Shown here: in pieces, positions 53,309-63,135 of the stretch | Position numbering within the stretch: position 1 is the stretch's first letter | Layout: every line of letters starts with the position of its first letter | Source of the DNA: Methylumidiphilus sp963753955 | GTDB taxonomy: Bacteria; Pseudomonadota; Gammaproteobacteria; Methylococcales; Methylococcaceae | Length of the DNA: 64,000 bases | Direction of reading: 5' to 3' | NCBI GenBank assembly: GCA_963753955.1 | Contig: CAVWEM010000008.1 | Location: 186,001-250,000 of the forward strand | Notes under the pieces: generated by a model | What the model was told of the DNA's origin: nothing | Database searches by the model: none | The model's input: the letters and a program-made list of their open reading frames with translations, nothing else | Program-made: the position numbers and the translations under genes

Positions 53309-53324
53309 TGTTGCCAGAATGACA
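53309..53324. promoter_or_regulatory. possible NifA site upstream of the nifJ operon
   Basis: TGTTGCCAGAATGACA fits TGT-N10-ACA but lacks the central T of the four other sites. It lies about 140 bp before the flavoprotein start. The only GG-N10-GC pair between (TGGTCACGTCCCGGCT on the minus strand, near 53285-53300) is poor and too close. Weak. Confidence 0.25.
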
Positions 53325-53576
53325 CCAGGCATTGGGCGCGGCCAAGCAAGCCAGGCAACGGATGGGGGTACGCACGATCCCTTTTTGATAAACTACCCGC
53401 CCACTGGACAACATTGCGAGAACCCGTATGATCAACGCCTAAGGTTGTCGCCCGATGCTGGACGGTGGGTCTGACCGTTGCCACGACCTGCCGAATTAGG
53501 CGGCTTATCGAAACTTAACCCGACAACCCCATGCTGCCCCGTCGTTTTTGCACCGTCTTGTAAACGAGTCGAACAC

Positions 53577-55133
53577 ATGACCCTTGTTTTAGAAGTCATC
53601 AGCCATAATGGATCCCCCTTGTCCGCGCCACTGAACGCCCGTTTTGACGAAAACGGAGGTTCCATAGGCCGAAGGGAAGACAACCGTCTGGTCCTTGCCG
53701 ATGAGGACAAGATCATCGGACGCGTCCACGCCGACATTCGATACGAAAGCGGGACATTCATTTACACCGACCAAAGCTTGAACGGCACCGAGCTTTGCGG
53801 ACAGAACCGCACACTGATCAAAGAAGCCGTGCCTCTTGCCGATGGCGACCGCTTAAAAATTGGCGAATACGAACTGCTTGTCCACATTGAAGCCGCCGCC
53901 AGCGGCTTTGACAGACCTTTTGACGATGCTCCAAGCTATCCGGGGTATTCCATGGAAGATGTCGAAAGCACACCCTACGCGGAAAGCAGCCCGCCATTGG
54001 GTGAAAAACCTCTTCCAGAGGATTTTTCATTTAGTAATTTGTTTGAACAAAATCAACCTGCCGACATCCTCCCGGAGGAATCTGGCGCTCACTTTGATTG
54101 GCTAGTCTGGGATGACGGGCAACACGAGACACCTCTTGAACAAGGAAGCCATCCTTCCGATGGGCTATCCCCTGATCCATCCCTTGATAAGGATAATAAG
54201 GAGACTTCCAATGGATTCTTTGGTGGCTATGGCACGGTCGCGCCTTTAAGCGACACTATCCTTGGCGAAGGGATAGCCGCGACCCCGGATGCCATCTCCG
54301 AAAATGTCAATTTTAGCGAGACTTCTGAAATACCCGGAAAACACGAAGACGCATTGGCGTCTGCCGCCACCATTCGCTTGGCTCCTCCCTCTCCGCCCCA
54401 GCCCCCGCGGCCCCCGCCCGAGCCCGAGTCCGAAATACCGGCCCCGACAATCAACATTCCGAACCCTGCACAGCCCGTCACGACTGAATCCCGGCCAAAG
54501 CCCGATGTCGCCTCGGCGGCAAGGCTTGAAACGGGGGCGAACCTGTTCCAATGCTTCCTTGACGGCGCGGGGCTCGAACCTCCGAATTCCATGACCGCCG
54601 AGGAACAAGCGGACACCATGAAGAACCTAGGCCTTGCGTTCCGTCATATGGTCGGTGGTATGATGGCTTCGTTGCGGGCTCGCGCCGAAGAAAAATACGA
54701 AATCCGGGCGGATGTCACCCGGATACATCAGGAACAAAACAATCCATTGAAGTTCATTCCCACGGTAGAAGGTGCGATGAGTGCCATGCTATACCGAAAA
54801 AACATAGGAAAGGGGTACCTCGATACCGTGTCGGCTGTCCGACAAGGTTTCACAGACATCAGCAACCATGAGATGGCCATGCGGGCCGCCATGCAAGCTT
54901 CGGTGGAACAGATTCTGCGAAAGTTCGCTCCGGCGTCATTCGAGAAATTGTCCGAGGGCGGGATGGTGTTCCAATCGAAGGAAGCCAAATGCTGGAAGAC
55001 TTATTGCGCGGCTTACCCAAAGCTGAAGGACGAAGCCATGGAAGGTTTGTTTAGAGGCGTTTTCCTCCAGGCCTACGAGGAGCAAGCACGCAGGCTGGAC
55101 GAAGCACACGGAAAGAAATCTGAGCTATCTTGA
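53577..55133 (+). CDS. tagH: type VI secretion FHA-domain protein TagH
   Basis: A 518-residue protein. An FHA domain fills residues 1-100 (GSIGRREDNRLVLADEDKII, GRVHADI, DQSLNGT), the phosphothreonine-binding module. A long acidic and proline-rich linker follows (PPSPPQPPRPPPEPES), then the C-terminal type VI TagH domain (TMKNLGLAFRHMVGGMMASL, NPLKFIPTVEGAMSAML, SFEKLSEGG). It links Ser/Thr phosphorylation to secretion activity, in keeping with the PppA-type phosphatase encoded downstream. It is the first gene of the cluster; ATG 53577 was chosen for the FHA start. Confidence 0.9.
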   Translation: MTLVLEVISHNGSPLSAPLNARFDENGGSIGRREDNRLVLADEDKIIGRVHADIRYESGTFIYTDQSLNGTELCGQNRTLIKEAVPLADGDRLKIGEYELLVHIEAAASGFDRPFDDAPSYPGYSMEDVESTPYAESSPPLGEKPLPEDFSFSNLFEQNQPADILPEESGAHFDWLVWDDGQHETPLEQGSHPSDGLSPDPSLDKDNKETSNGFFGGYGTVAPLSDTILGEGIAATPDAISENVNFSETSEIPGKHEDALASAATIRLAPPSPPQPPRPPPEPESEIPAPTINIPNPAQPVTTESRPKPDVASAARLETGANLFQCFLDGAGLEPPNSMTAEEQADTMKNLGLAFRHMVGGMMASLRARAEEKYEIRADVTRIHQEQNNPLKFIPTVEGAMSAMLYRKNIGKGYLDTVSAVRQGFTDISNHEMAMRAAMQASVEQILRKFAPASFEKLSEGGMVFQSKEAKCWKTYCAAYPKLKDEAMEGLFRGVFLQAYEEQARRLDEAHGKKSELS

Positions 55134-55150
55134 GGAAATCGGGGGATTTT

Positions 55151-56497
55151 ATGGGAGATAACAGCAGGGTGGTTTGGTCGGAGGGGATGTTCCTCAGGCC
55201 GCAGCATTTCCAACAGCATGACCGGCACATTGAAAATTGGGTCAACGGTCGCTGCGGTGGGTTGCGCACTTTCGATTGGGGCTTCAGGTCATTGAGATTG
55301 GAGAAGGGCAATGGGACGCTCGGCATTTTGGCATGCCAAGGACTGTTTCAAGATGGGACACCTTTCGACATGCCCAACGAGGACGCTGTGCCTTTGGCTC
55401 TGGAAATACCCGAGGGCTTCAAAAATGGCATAGTCTATTTGTCGCTGCCATTGCGCCGCCCGGATTTTCCCGAGATCGACAGCCACACGAGCCGTGATGT
55501 GAATGCCAACACCCTGGCGCGTTACCGCTTGGACGAAACCGAAGTCCGTGACCATAATAGCGGGGCGGACGGGCGTTACCCTGTGCAAATTGGCCGCTTG
55601 CAGGCTCGTTTGATGCTAGACCGGCAAGAGAGGTCGGGCCATGCCTGCCTGGGTGTGGCGAGGGTGGTGGAAGTACGGGCCGACAAAACCGTGGTGCTGG
55701 ACGAGTCGTTCACCCCCCCCTCGCTCGAGTGTTCGGCGGCAGCGAACCTGGGCCTCTACCTGCGCGAAGTGCACGGGCTGCTGCATACGCGGGGCGAGGC
55801 ATTGGCGGGGCTCACGGTCGAGGCCGCGCGGATCGGGCCTTCGGGAATGGCCAATTTCTTATTGCTGCAAACCATCAACCGCTACGAGCCGTTGTTGGCG
55901 CATTGGGTAGCCACCGCCAGCTTGCATCCCGAGGAGTTTTACCGCATGGGCCTGCAACTGGCCGGGGAGCTGTCCACTTTCTACAAGACTGACAAGCGCC
56001 CCATCAGCTTCCCCGTATACGACCACGACAATCTGCAGGCCACGTTCGGGCCGCTGATGGCCGAGTTGCGAAGGTTGTTTGCCGAAGTCATTGATCCAAA
56101 CGCAGTCCCCATCACCTTGGCCTATGTCACGAAACTCGGCCTTTACTTCACCCCAAACCGCGCCCAATATGTCAACTTGCTGGACAAGGCCGCGTTCGTG
56201 CTAGGGGTCAAGGCCAGCGTCCCGACGGAATCGCTACGCACGGAATTCCGTCGGCAGGTCAAGATCGGGCCGGGGGAGGAAATCCAGCAATTGGTGAACT
56301 TAAACCTGCCGGGCATTGAAATTTCCCCCTTGATGCAACTGCCGGCGGCGCTTCCTTCCCGCCCGGACTGTTGCTACTTCGGGCTGAACAAACAAGGTGA
56401 CTTGTGGAAAAAAATGTCGACTTCCGGGGGCTTCGCCATCCATATCAGCGACCGCTTCCCCGATCTTGAGTTTGAATTCTGGGCCATCAAAGGGTAA
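55151..56497 (+). CDS. tssK: type VI secretion baseplate protein TssK
   Basis: A 448-residue baseplate subunit that connects the baseplate to the membrane complex. The conserved start is VVWSEGMFLRPQHFQQHDRH; family motifs later include GNGTLGILACQGLFQDGTPF, LLLQTINRYEPLLAH, HPEEFYRMGLQLAGEL and FYFNPNR-like YFTPNRAQY. It starts 17 bp after tagH and ends 5 bp before tssL. Confidence 0.93.
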   Translation: MGDNSRVVWSEGMFLRPQHFQQHDRHIENWVNGRCGGLRTFDWGFRSLRLEKGNGTLGILACQGLFQDGTPFDMPNEDAVPLALEIPEGFKNGIVYLSLPLRRPDFPEIDSHTSRDVNANTLARYRLDETEVRDHNSGADGRYPVQIGRLQARLMLDRQERSGHACLGVARVVEVRADKTVVLDESFTPPSLECSAAANLGLYLREVHGLLHTRGEALAGLTVEAARIGPSGMANFLLLQTINRYEPLLAHWVATASLHPEEFYRMGLQLAGELSTFYKTDKRPISFPVYDHDNLQATFGPLMAELRRLFAEVIDPNAVPITLAYVTKLGLYFTPNRAQYVNLLDKAAFVLGVKASVPTESLRTEFRRQVKIGPGEEIQQLVNLNLPGIEISPLMQLPAALPSRPDCCYFGLNKQGDLWKKMSTSGGFAIHISDRFPDLEFEFWAIKG

Positions 56498-56502
56498 ATG
56501 CC

Positions 56503-57837
56503 ATGAGCCAGGACGATCCGTTTCCCTTTTTCGGCGATGATGACAGGACGAGAGTCCAGCGGCCGTCGCCCGGGGGGGGCAGCCGGCCAAGCCCAACCAG
56601 TGGGCCGACCCACGCGCCGCCCGCGCCGCCGGTATCCCCGACACCCGCCGATCTCGGCCTGGACAAGCTGTGTGGAGAAAATCCGCTGGTCGCCGCCGCC
56701 TTGCCCCTGTTGTCGCTGGTTCCCGGCCTGCGCAATACCCTGCATCACGCCGACATGGCCGGCCTGCGGCAACGGCTGTCCGGTGAAATCCAGATATTCG
56801 AGAACAAGATTTCAAGGCAGGGTATGGCGCAGGAACAGGTTTGGATGGCGACTTACACGCTCTGCTCACTGCTGGATGAAACCATCCAAAACACGCCATG
56901 GGGTTTTCAGGGGGCCTGGGCCAAGCAAAGTTTGTCGATCCGTTTCCGCAAAGAGGCTTGGGGCGGGGAGGGTTTTTTCGAGATCGTCGGACGCCTCTCG
57001 CGCCAACCGGCCCAAAACCTTCACCTGATCGAACTGTGCTATCTCTGCCTGAGCCTGGGGTTCCAAGGCATGTACGGCAACAAGCCAAACGGACTCAACG
57101 AACTGGAAAAACAGCGGACCGAGCTTTACCTGCTCATCCAAAGGACGCGGGGAAACGCCGAGCGCGGCTTGTCGCCGAGGTGGCAGGGCTTGCAAGACGC
57201 GCGCAATCCATTGATGCGCGCCATCCCGTGGTGGGTGGTGGCCGCAGTCGTCGGCGCGGTCTTGATCCTGGGGTATGTGGGGTTCCTGTTCGACATCAAC
57301 CGCCTTTCCGACCCGACCCGCGTAAAGCTTGCCGCCTTGGGCGGCGAGAAAATCAAGCTTGCCCTCGTCGGGCAAAGGCAGTTGCCGCAGGCAGTTCCCC
57401 CACCCCCCGTTCCAGGCCGGGCGGAACGCTTCGCCAAGCTGTTGCATGAGGAGATCGACAAGAATATGGTGGAGGTCGTCGATGACCGCACCCTGCGCAT
57501 CCGCAATTCCTTTCCATCGGGGAGCGACCAAGTGAAGCCCGAGTTTAAGCCCATGCTGCAAAAGATCGCCGGGGAATTGAGTGCGGGGCAAGACACGGTA
57601 TGGGTGACCGGCCATACCGACAATACGCCGATCCGTAACCTCAGATTTCCCGACAATTGGCACTTGTCCGTCGCACGCGCCAGGCAGGTGGCGGGCATTC
57701 TGCTGGCTTCAGGCGTCTTGACCGGAAAGGTGGAAAAGGTGGAAGGCAAAGCCGACGACGAACCCTTGCCCTCCGTGCCCAACGATACGCCGGAACACCG
57801 CGCCCTCAACCGGCGCGTGGATATCATTATTCGCTAG
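56503..57837 (+). CDS. tssL: TssL (DotU) with C-terminal OmpA-like domain
   Basis: A 444-residue inner-membrane protein. A proline-rich leader precedes the DotU domain (NPLVAAALPLLSLVPGLRNT, YTLCSLLDETIQNTPWG, LIELCYLCLSLGFQGMYG). One transmembrane segment lies near 243-266 (WWVVAAVVGAVLILGYVGFL). The OmpA/MotB peptidoglycan-binding domain follows (VWVTGHTDNTPIRNLRFP, NRRVDIIIR). This is the 'evolved' TssL, which anchors the complex to the cell wall without a separate TagL. Confidence 0.93.
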   Translation: MSQDDPFPFFGDDDRTRVQRPSPGGGSRPSPTSGPTHAPPAPPVSPTPADLGLDKLCGENPLVAAALPLLSLVPGLRNTLHHADMAGLRQRLSGEIQIFENKISRQGMAQEQVWMATYTLCSLLDETIQNTPWGFQGAWAKQSLSIRFRKEAWGGEGFFEIVGRLSRQPAQNLHLIELCYLCLSLGFQGMYGNKPNGLNELEKQRTELYLLIQRTRGNAERGLSPRWQGLQDARNPLMRAIPWWVVAAVVGAVLILGYVGFLFDINRLSDPTRVKLAALGGEKIKLALVGQRQLPQAVPPPPVPGRAERFAKLLHEEIDKNMVEVVDDRTLRIRNSFPSGSDQVKPEFKPMLQKIAGELSAGQDTVWVTGHTDNTPIRNLRFPDNWHLSVARARQVAGILLASGVLTGKVEKVEGKADDEPLPSVPNDTPEHRALNRRVDIIIR

Positions 57838-57846
57838 GGGAAGCGC

Positions 57847-60800
57847 GTGAAAGGCTTGATAGGTGTTCTCACAAACAAATGGGTGATCCAGGGTTTAGGG
57901 CTGTCCGCCTTGGCTCTGCTGGTCTGGTTCGTGGGCCCTTGGGTCGCCATTGCCGGCCATGCGCCTTTGGAATCGGAACCGGCGCGTTGGCTGGCCATCG
58001 CCGCGATGCTGCTGGCTTGGGCCGTTTGGCATTTGACGATGTTGGCCTTGGCCGGACGCAAGGATCGCCAATTAATCAAGGAGCTTACCGAGGAAGACCC
58101 CGGCAAGATCGCCGCCCGGCAGGCTTCCGCCGAAAAGGTCGAAGCTTTGCGCATAGGGTTCGAGGATGCGGTGAAGCTGCTGCAGGAATCCCGCGCCAAG
58201 GATAAAAACAGCAAGCAATGTCTTTATGAATTGCCCTGGTATGTCATCATCGGCGCCCCCGGCACTGGCAAGACCACGGCCTTGGTCAATTCCGGCCTGA
58301 AGTTTCCCCTCGCCGAGCGGATGGGCAAGAATCCCGTCAAAGGCATTAGCGGCACACGCAATTGCGACTGGTGGTTTACCGACGAGGCAGTCCTGCTGGA
58401 CACCGCCGGACGTTATGTCACCCAGGACAGCCATAAGGAGGTGGACGCGGAGGAATGGCAGGGCTTCTTGCGGCTGCTGAAGAAATACCGTCCGAAGCGC
58501 CCGCTCAACGGCGTCCTGGTGACCTCCAGCCTTTCGGATCTATTGGAGCAGACCGAGGAGCAAAGGAGCCAACATGCCGGCATCTTGCGTCGCCGGGTAT
58601 TTGAGTTGCAGCAAGCCCTAGGCGTCCGACTGCCTATTTATATGTTGTTCACCAAGACGGACTTGGTGGCTGGCTTCAACGATTTCTTTGCCGATTTCAG
58701 CCTGGAAGACCGCGAGCAAGTGTGGGGAGAAACCTTCCCCGCCGAAGACCCGGCGCACCCCCAAGTCCAAGGCAGGCTGGAACCGTTCGACAAGGCTTAC
58801 GACGAGCTTCTGTCGCGCTTGGACGGGTTCACCTACAAGCGCATCCAAGATGAGCGCGACGTCCAGCGGCGCAGCCTGATCCTGGGTTTCCCCCAGCAGA
58901 TGGCTCTGTTGAAGCCTGTCATCCTCGATTTGCTGCAAGCGGTGTTTGCGCCCAACACCTATGAACAGCCGCTATTGCTAAGAGGTGTTTATTTCACGTG
59001 CGGCATCCAACAGGGCAACCCCATCGACCGGCTCATGGGTATCCTTGCCAACGCGTTCAGGCTGGATCTTAAAGCCGCGCCGCTCTTCAGCGGACAAGGC
59101 AAGAGCTTCTTCCTGACCCGCCTGCTCAGGTCCGTCGTTTTCCCCGAAGCCGAGTTGGCCGGCACCGACCCGCGCATCGAACGGCGGGAAAAGCTGCTGC
59201 AATGGGGCGTGTGGGGGGGGGCCTTGGCGTTGACGCTAGGCATGATCGGCTTATGGGCGGTCAGCTACGGCTATAACCGTTCGGCCATCGCCAAAACGGA
59301 AGAACAAATAAAGCTTTACCAAGAGGCCGATGCCACGCCCACCGACACGCGCGCCAACTTCAAGCTGCTGCAGCTCAAGCTCGACGCCTTGCTGGAGGCA
59401 CGGAACACTTGGAGCAATGCCGGTTGGCTGGCCCATTTCGGCCTGTACCAAGGCGACAAACTGGGCGCGGGCGCCGACGATGCCTATGAGCGGGTGCTGC
59501 GCGAATATTTCCAGCCGGCCATCGTGATCCGCCTGCAGGAACGCCTGCAAACCCAAGCCGATGTCCTGCTGCTGAAGGTTTATCGCATGTTCGGCGAGCC
59601 GGTAAGGTTCGATTCCAAGACGGTCGAAGCCGTGGTCAAGGCAGACTGGGAGCAGCTTTTCAACGCCGATCCGGAGGCCTTGGCGAGTTTGCCAGTCCAT
59701 CTGAAAAACCTGCTGGCATTGAAGCTGGAAGCCGTCAAACTGGATGAAAACCTGAAAGCCGAGGTGATAGCCAAGCTGACCCAAACCAAAGCCGATCAGC
59801 AGTGTTATGAAAGCTTCAAGACCCTGAAAGGAGGCGACCGCTCCCATGACTTCAAACTGGCTGAAGCGCTCAGGCCTAATGGGCAAAAAACCTTCATCGT
59901 TGCCGATGGCAGGGATATTGGCGTCGCCGTCGTGCCAGCCCTGTTCACCGCACAGGGATACCGGGAATCTGTCCTGTCCAAAAGCCTAAGTTTTGTGAAA
60001 GGCTGCATGGCGGATAACTGGGTGCTGGACAACCCCGCTTCCTCGTCCGATCCTCGCGAAATCAACCGCCTGCATGAACAATTCATGGCGCTTTACCTCG
60101 GCGAATATCGAAACTATTGGTGGCAGTTGTCGCATGGCATCAAACTGCGCCCGGCGCAGGATCTCCGCCAAACTGTAGAATTGTTGGACATTTTGTCCAG
60201 GCCGATGGACTCGCCCCTGCGGCTGTTGCTGGTCGCCGTGGAAAACAACACGGCCTTGGGCAAGATTTCCGCCGCCGTCGCGGATGCCGCGAACAAGGCC
60301 AACTTAGGCCCGGACGAACAAACCCGCAGTCGGATCAACGCCTTGAAAGAGATTGCCGGATTGAATTCCGGTGCCACAAGCGATCCTCTGGAATGGATGG
60401 AAAGATCCTTTGCCGATATCAACGCGCTTGTGCGCGGGACGGACAAATCCATGCCTTTGGACGCCGTGCTGGAAAGGCTGAAAGACCTGGGCAATTACTT
60501 CCGGCAAACGGGCGGCAGCCAAGCGCAGAAAAGCGCCGCCAGCCGCATCGGCGGAAGCGGCGACGTCGTTGAGCAGGCGAATAATGAATTCAAAATGTTG
60601 CCGGAGCCCGTGCGAACCTGGCTGCTGTCGTTGACCTCCGTCGGCGTCAACGCAACCTTGTCGCAGGCATCGGGGGATCTGAAGGGAGAGGCGAAGTCGG
60701 CGGGCATCGCAGGATCCGCTTCCCCGTGCCACACAGCGTTCGCGGGCCGTTACCCTTTTGTGCGCGGTAGCCAGCAAGATGCCCCGCTGACGGATTTTGC

Positions 60801-61386
60801 CAAATTTTTCGCCCCCGGCGGCGTCATGGACAAGTTCTTCCAGGCTAACCTCAAAGACTTTGTCGACACCGCATCCACCCCGTGGCGGCAAAAATCCACA
60901 GACGGCCACTCCTTGGGACTTTCACAAGACGCCATAGGCCAATTCCAGTCCGCCGCCAAAATCCGCGATGCCTTTTTCCCTGCGGGAGGCCAAAACCTGC
61001 AAGTCCAATTCGACTTGAGGCTGCTGGAACTGAGTCCCGGCGTTGACAATGTCCGCTTCTACAACGAAGGCCAGGACATAGTCTACCACAGCGGGCAGGC
61101 ACAAGCGGCCCGCATCCAATGGCCAGGCCCGACACCTGGAACAGGCGTTCAGATCACTTTTGAAACCCCCGACAAACAACAGTCCCGCCAGCAAAAAAGC
61201 GGGCCTTGGGCCTTATTCCGGCTGCTGGAAGAATCTTCATTGCAGCACTCGGGCGGGCCGGAACGGTTCAGCGTGAGCTTCCAGGCGCAAGGATTCACCG
61301 CACGTTTTGAATTGCAGGCGTCCAGCGTGAACAACCCGTTTAGCCTGGGCGATTATAGGAGTTTCCACTGTCCGGAATCGCTCTGA
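57847..61386 (+). CDS. tssM: type VI secretion membrane complex protein TssM (IcmF)
   Basis: A 1179-residue protein starting at GTG. Two N-terminal transmembrane segments (LGLSALALLVWFVGPWVAIA, WLAIAAMLLAWAVWHLTMLA) are followed by a cytoplasmic P-loop domain with GAPGTGKTTALVNSG near residue 136 and WFTDEAVLLDTAGRY. A third membrane segment is near 455 (WGVWGGALALTLGMIGLWAV). The large periplasmic IcmF region includes FFAPGGVMDKFFQANLKDFV and the C-terminal beta domain. It forms the envelope-spanning complex with TssL (and TssJ, not seen here). The stop overlaps the start of tagF. Confidence 0.93.
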   Translation: MKGLIGVLTNKWVIQGLGLSALALLVWFVGPWVAIAGHAPLESEPARWLAIAAMLLAWAVWHLTMLALAGRKDRQLIKELTEEDPGKIAARQASAEKVEALRIGFEDAVKLLQESRAKDKNSKQCLYELPWYVIIGAPGTGKTTALVNSGLKFPLAERMGKNPVKGISGTRNCDWWFTDEAVLLDTAGRYVTQDSHKEVDAEEWQGFLRLLKKYRPKRPLNGVLVTSSLSDLLEQTEEQRSQHAGILRRRVFELQQALGVRLPIYMLFTKTDLVAGFNDFFADFSLEDREQVWGETFPAEDPAHPQVQGRLEPFDKAYDELLSRLDGFTYKRIQDERDVQRRSLILGFPQQMALLKPVILDLLQAVFAPNTYEQPLLLRGVYFTCGIQQGNPIDRLMGILANAFRLDLKAAPLFSGQGKSFFLTRLLRSVVFPEAELAGTDPRIERREKLLQWGVWGGALALTLGMIGLWAVSYGYNRSAIAKTEEQIKLYQEADATPTDTRANFKLLQLKLDALLEARNTWSNAGWLAHFGLYQGDKLGAGADDAYERVLREYFQPAIVIRLQERLQTQADVLLLKVYRMFGEPVRFDSKTVEAVVKADWEQLFNADPEALASLPVHLKNLLALKLEAVKLDENLKAEVIAKLTQTKADQQCYESFKTLKGGDRSHDFKLAEALRPNGQKTFIVADGRDIGVAVVPALFTAQGYRESVLSKSLSFVKGCMADNWVLDNPASSSDPREINRLHEQFMALYLGEYRNYWWQLSHGIKLRPAQDLRQTVELLDILSRPMDSPLRLLLVAVENNTALGKISAAVADAANKANLGPDEQTRSRINALKEIAGLNSGATSDPLEWMERSFADINALVRGTDKSMPLDAVLERLKDLGNYFRQTGGSQAQKSAASRIGGSGDVVEQANNEFKMLPEPVRTWLLSLTSVGVNATLSQASGDLKGEAKSAGIAGSASPCHTAFAGRYPFVRGSQQDAPLTDFAKFFAPGGVMDKFFQANLKDFVDTASTPWRQKSTDGHSLGLSQDAIGQFQSAAKIRDAFFPAGGQNLQVQFDLRLLELSPGVDNVRFYNEGQDIVYHSGQAQAARIQWPGPTPGTGVQITFETPDKQQSRQQKSGPWALFRLLEESSLQHSGGPERFSVSFQAQGFTARFELQASSVNNPFSLGDYRSFHCPESL

Positions 61387-63011
61387 TGGCTGCCGCCCTG
61401 CCGCCCGGTTTTTATGGCAAGCTTTTCACGGTGGGTGATTTTGTCGAACGCCGTTTGCCGCGCGAATTTGTGGAAGTCTGGGACGGCTGGCTGCAAGCGG
61501 CCATGGTCGCCAGCCGTGAACAACTGGGCGGGGCTTGGTTGGATGCCTATATGACCAGCCCGATTTGGCGTTTTGGAATAAGCCCTGGGCTTTGCGGGAA
61601 CGGCGCGTGGGCGGGCGTGTTGATGCCCAGCATCGACAAGGTGGGACGCCACTACCCGTTGATCCTGGCCGCGCCAGTGGCGGACGCGGAAGAGCTGCCG
61701 CATTTGTTCGGCACCGCAGAGGGTGCCGCATGGTTTGCCGACTTGGAGCATCTGGCCTTGTCCTGTCTTAATGATGGTTTCGACATGGATGCGTTCGACC
61801 AGAGTTTGCAATGCCGCCGGCCTCCCCGTTTTGCGCCTACATCCTTGGTATCCGGAATGCCGGGAATCGGCGCGGGTAAGTTCGCCCGCCATGTCGTCAT
61901 GCAAGGCCTGGAGCAGGTTTCCGCCGCGTTCTTGGATGTAAGCGCCGCGCTGATGCGGCGTTTCATGCCGACCTACAGCTTGTGGAGCAGCAGTTCCGAA
62001 CGGGTCGGTGCCTCCCTGTTGGTCATGGAAGGGCTGCCGCCCATCGACGCGTATGCGGACTTGCTGACCGGACGCTGGCACCAGCGTGGCTGCTCGATGG
62101 AAACCGCCCCGGTCCGCTTGGCGCAGACAGTGCCAGCATCCGAGCCACTTTTCAGTCCGCCGCCGCCACTTGGCGAAAATCCGCAGCCCCAAGCCGGCAA
62201 ACAGCCTGAGCCTATTTTCGATGCGGATCCGGTGACACGGCCACGTCGGCAACGGGCGGAAGCCCCGCCTTGGCGATCTTGGGGGCTTAGCGTGGTCGGC
62301 ATGAAGCGCAAGATCAACGAGGATGCGCTGCTCGAAAGGGCCGCCGACGGCTTGTGGGCGGTGGCCGACGGCATGGGCGGACATCAGGCGGGCGATGTCG
62401 CCAGCCAAACCGTTGTGGCGGCGCTGGCCGGGGTGGTGCCTTCCGCCGATGCCGGGGAATTCGCGGAGCGGGTGGCGCAATCCCTGCGCGGCGCGAACAG
62501 CCAGCTTTTCCGGCTGGCCGCAGAACGCGGCGGGGAAGGCAACGTCATCGGCAGCACGGCGGTGGTTTTGTTGGCGGCCTCGGATCGTTGTGTTTTCCTA
62601 TGGGCGGGGGACAGCCGGCTCTACCGCTTCCGCGAGGGGCGGCTGGAGCAATTGACCCAAGACCATTCCTTGTTTGAAGATTTTGCCGCCAAAGGCTTGC
62701 TGACGCCCGTGCAATTGGCTGAATCCGGGCGTTGCGATATCCTCACCCGCGCCGTGGGTGCCGCCGAAACCCTGGCGTTGGACCGAAACGAATGCGACGC
62801 GCGCACGGGAGATTTGTTTTTACTCTGCAGTGACGGTTTGGACAAGGAGCTTGCGCAGGAGGAAATCGAAGGCATTCTCCGCGAGAAAGCCAGGGAAGAA
62901 ATCGCCAAGGCCCTAATCGAACAGGCCGAGAACCGGGGTGCGCGGGACAATGTTACGGTGGTGGTGGTCGAAGCGGCTTGTGGGAAGGATGGCGAGGTAA
63001 AAAGCCCATAA
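61386..63011 (+). CDS. TagF-PppA fusion (type VI regulator plus PP2C phosphatase)
   Basis: A 541-residue fusion. Residues 1-230 are a TagF domain (GFYGKLFTVGDFVERRLPRE, WAGVLMPSIDKVGRHYPLIL). A proline-rich linker (PPPPLGENPQPQAGKQPEP) joins it to a PP2C phosphatase at about 295-535 with the metal-binding motifs NEDALL, VADGMGGHQAGD, WAGDSRLYRFR, LCSDGLDKEL and RDNVTVVVV. TagF and PppA are usually separate genes: PppA reverses Fha phosphorylation and TagF represses. No PpkA kinase gene is seen up to the right edge. Confidence 0.9.
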   Translation: MAAALPPGFYGKLFTVGDFVERRLPREFVEVWDGWLQAAMVASREQLGGAWLDAYMTSPIWRFGISPGLCGNGAWAGVLMPSIDKVGRHYPLILAAPVADAEELPHLFGTAEGAAWFADLEHLALSCLNDGFDMDAFDQSLQCRRPPRFAPTSLVSGMPGIGAGKFARHVVMQGLEQVSAAFLDVSAALMRRFMPTYSLWSSSSERVGASLLVMEGLPPIDAYADLLTGRWHQRGCSMETAPVRLAQTVPASEPLFSPPPPLGENPQPQAGKQPEPIFDADPVTRPRRQRAEAPPWRSWGLSVVGMKRKINEDALLERAADGLWAVADGMGGHQAGDVASQTVVAALAGVVPSADAGEFAERVAQSLRGANSQLFRLAAERGGEGNVIGSTAVVLLAASDRCVFLWAGDSRLYRFREGRLEQLTQDHSLFEDFAAKGLLTPVQLAESGRCDILTRAVGAAETLALDRNECDARTGDLFLLCSDGLDKELAQEEIEGILREKAREEIAKALIEQAENRGARDNVTVVVVEAACGKDGEVKSP

Positions 63012-63135
63012 CCGGGGAATCCGTCCTACTTTCTTGATACCCTACCAGTAAAATTTGTCGTTGTCTTGCGACAGCGTTAGGACAATAATACTCGACAGAT
63101 TTGCAACACAATCCAGAAAACTTAAGGGGAATACT

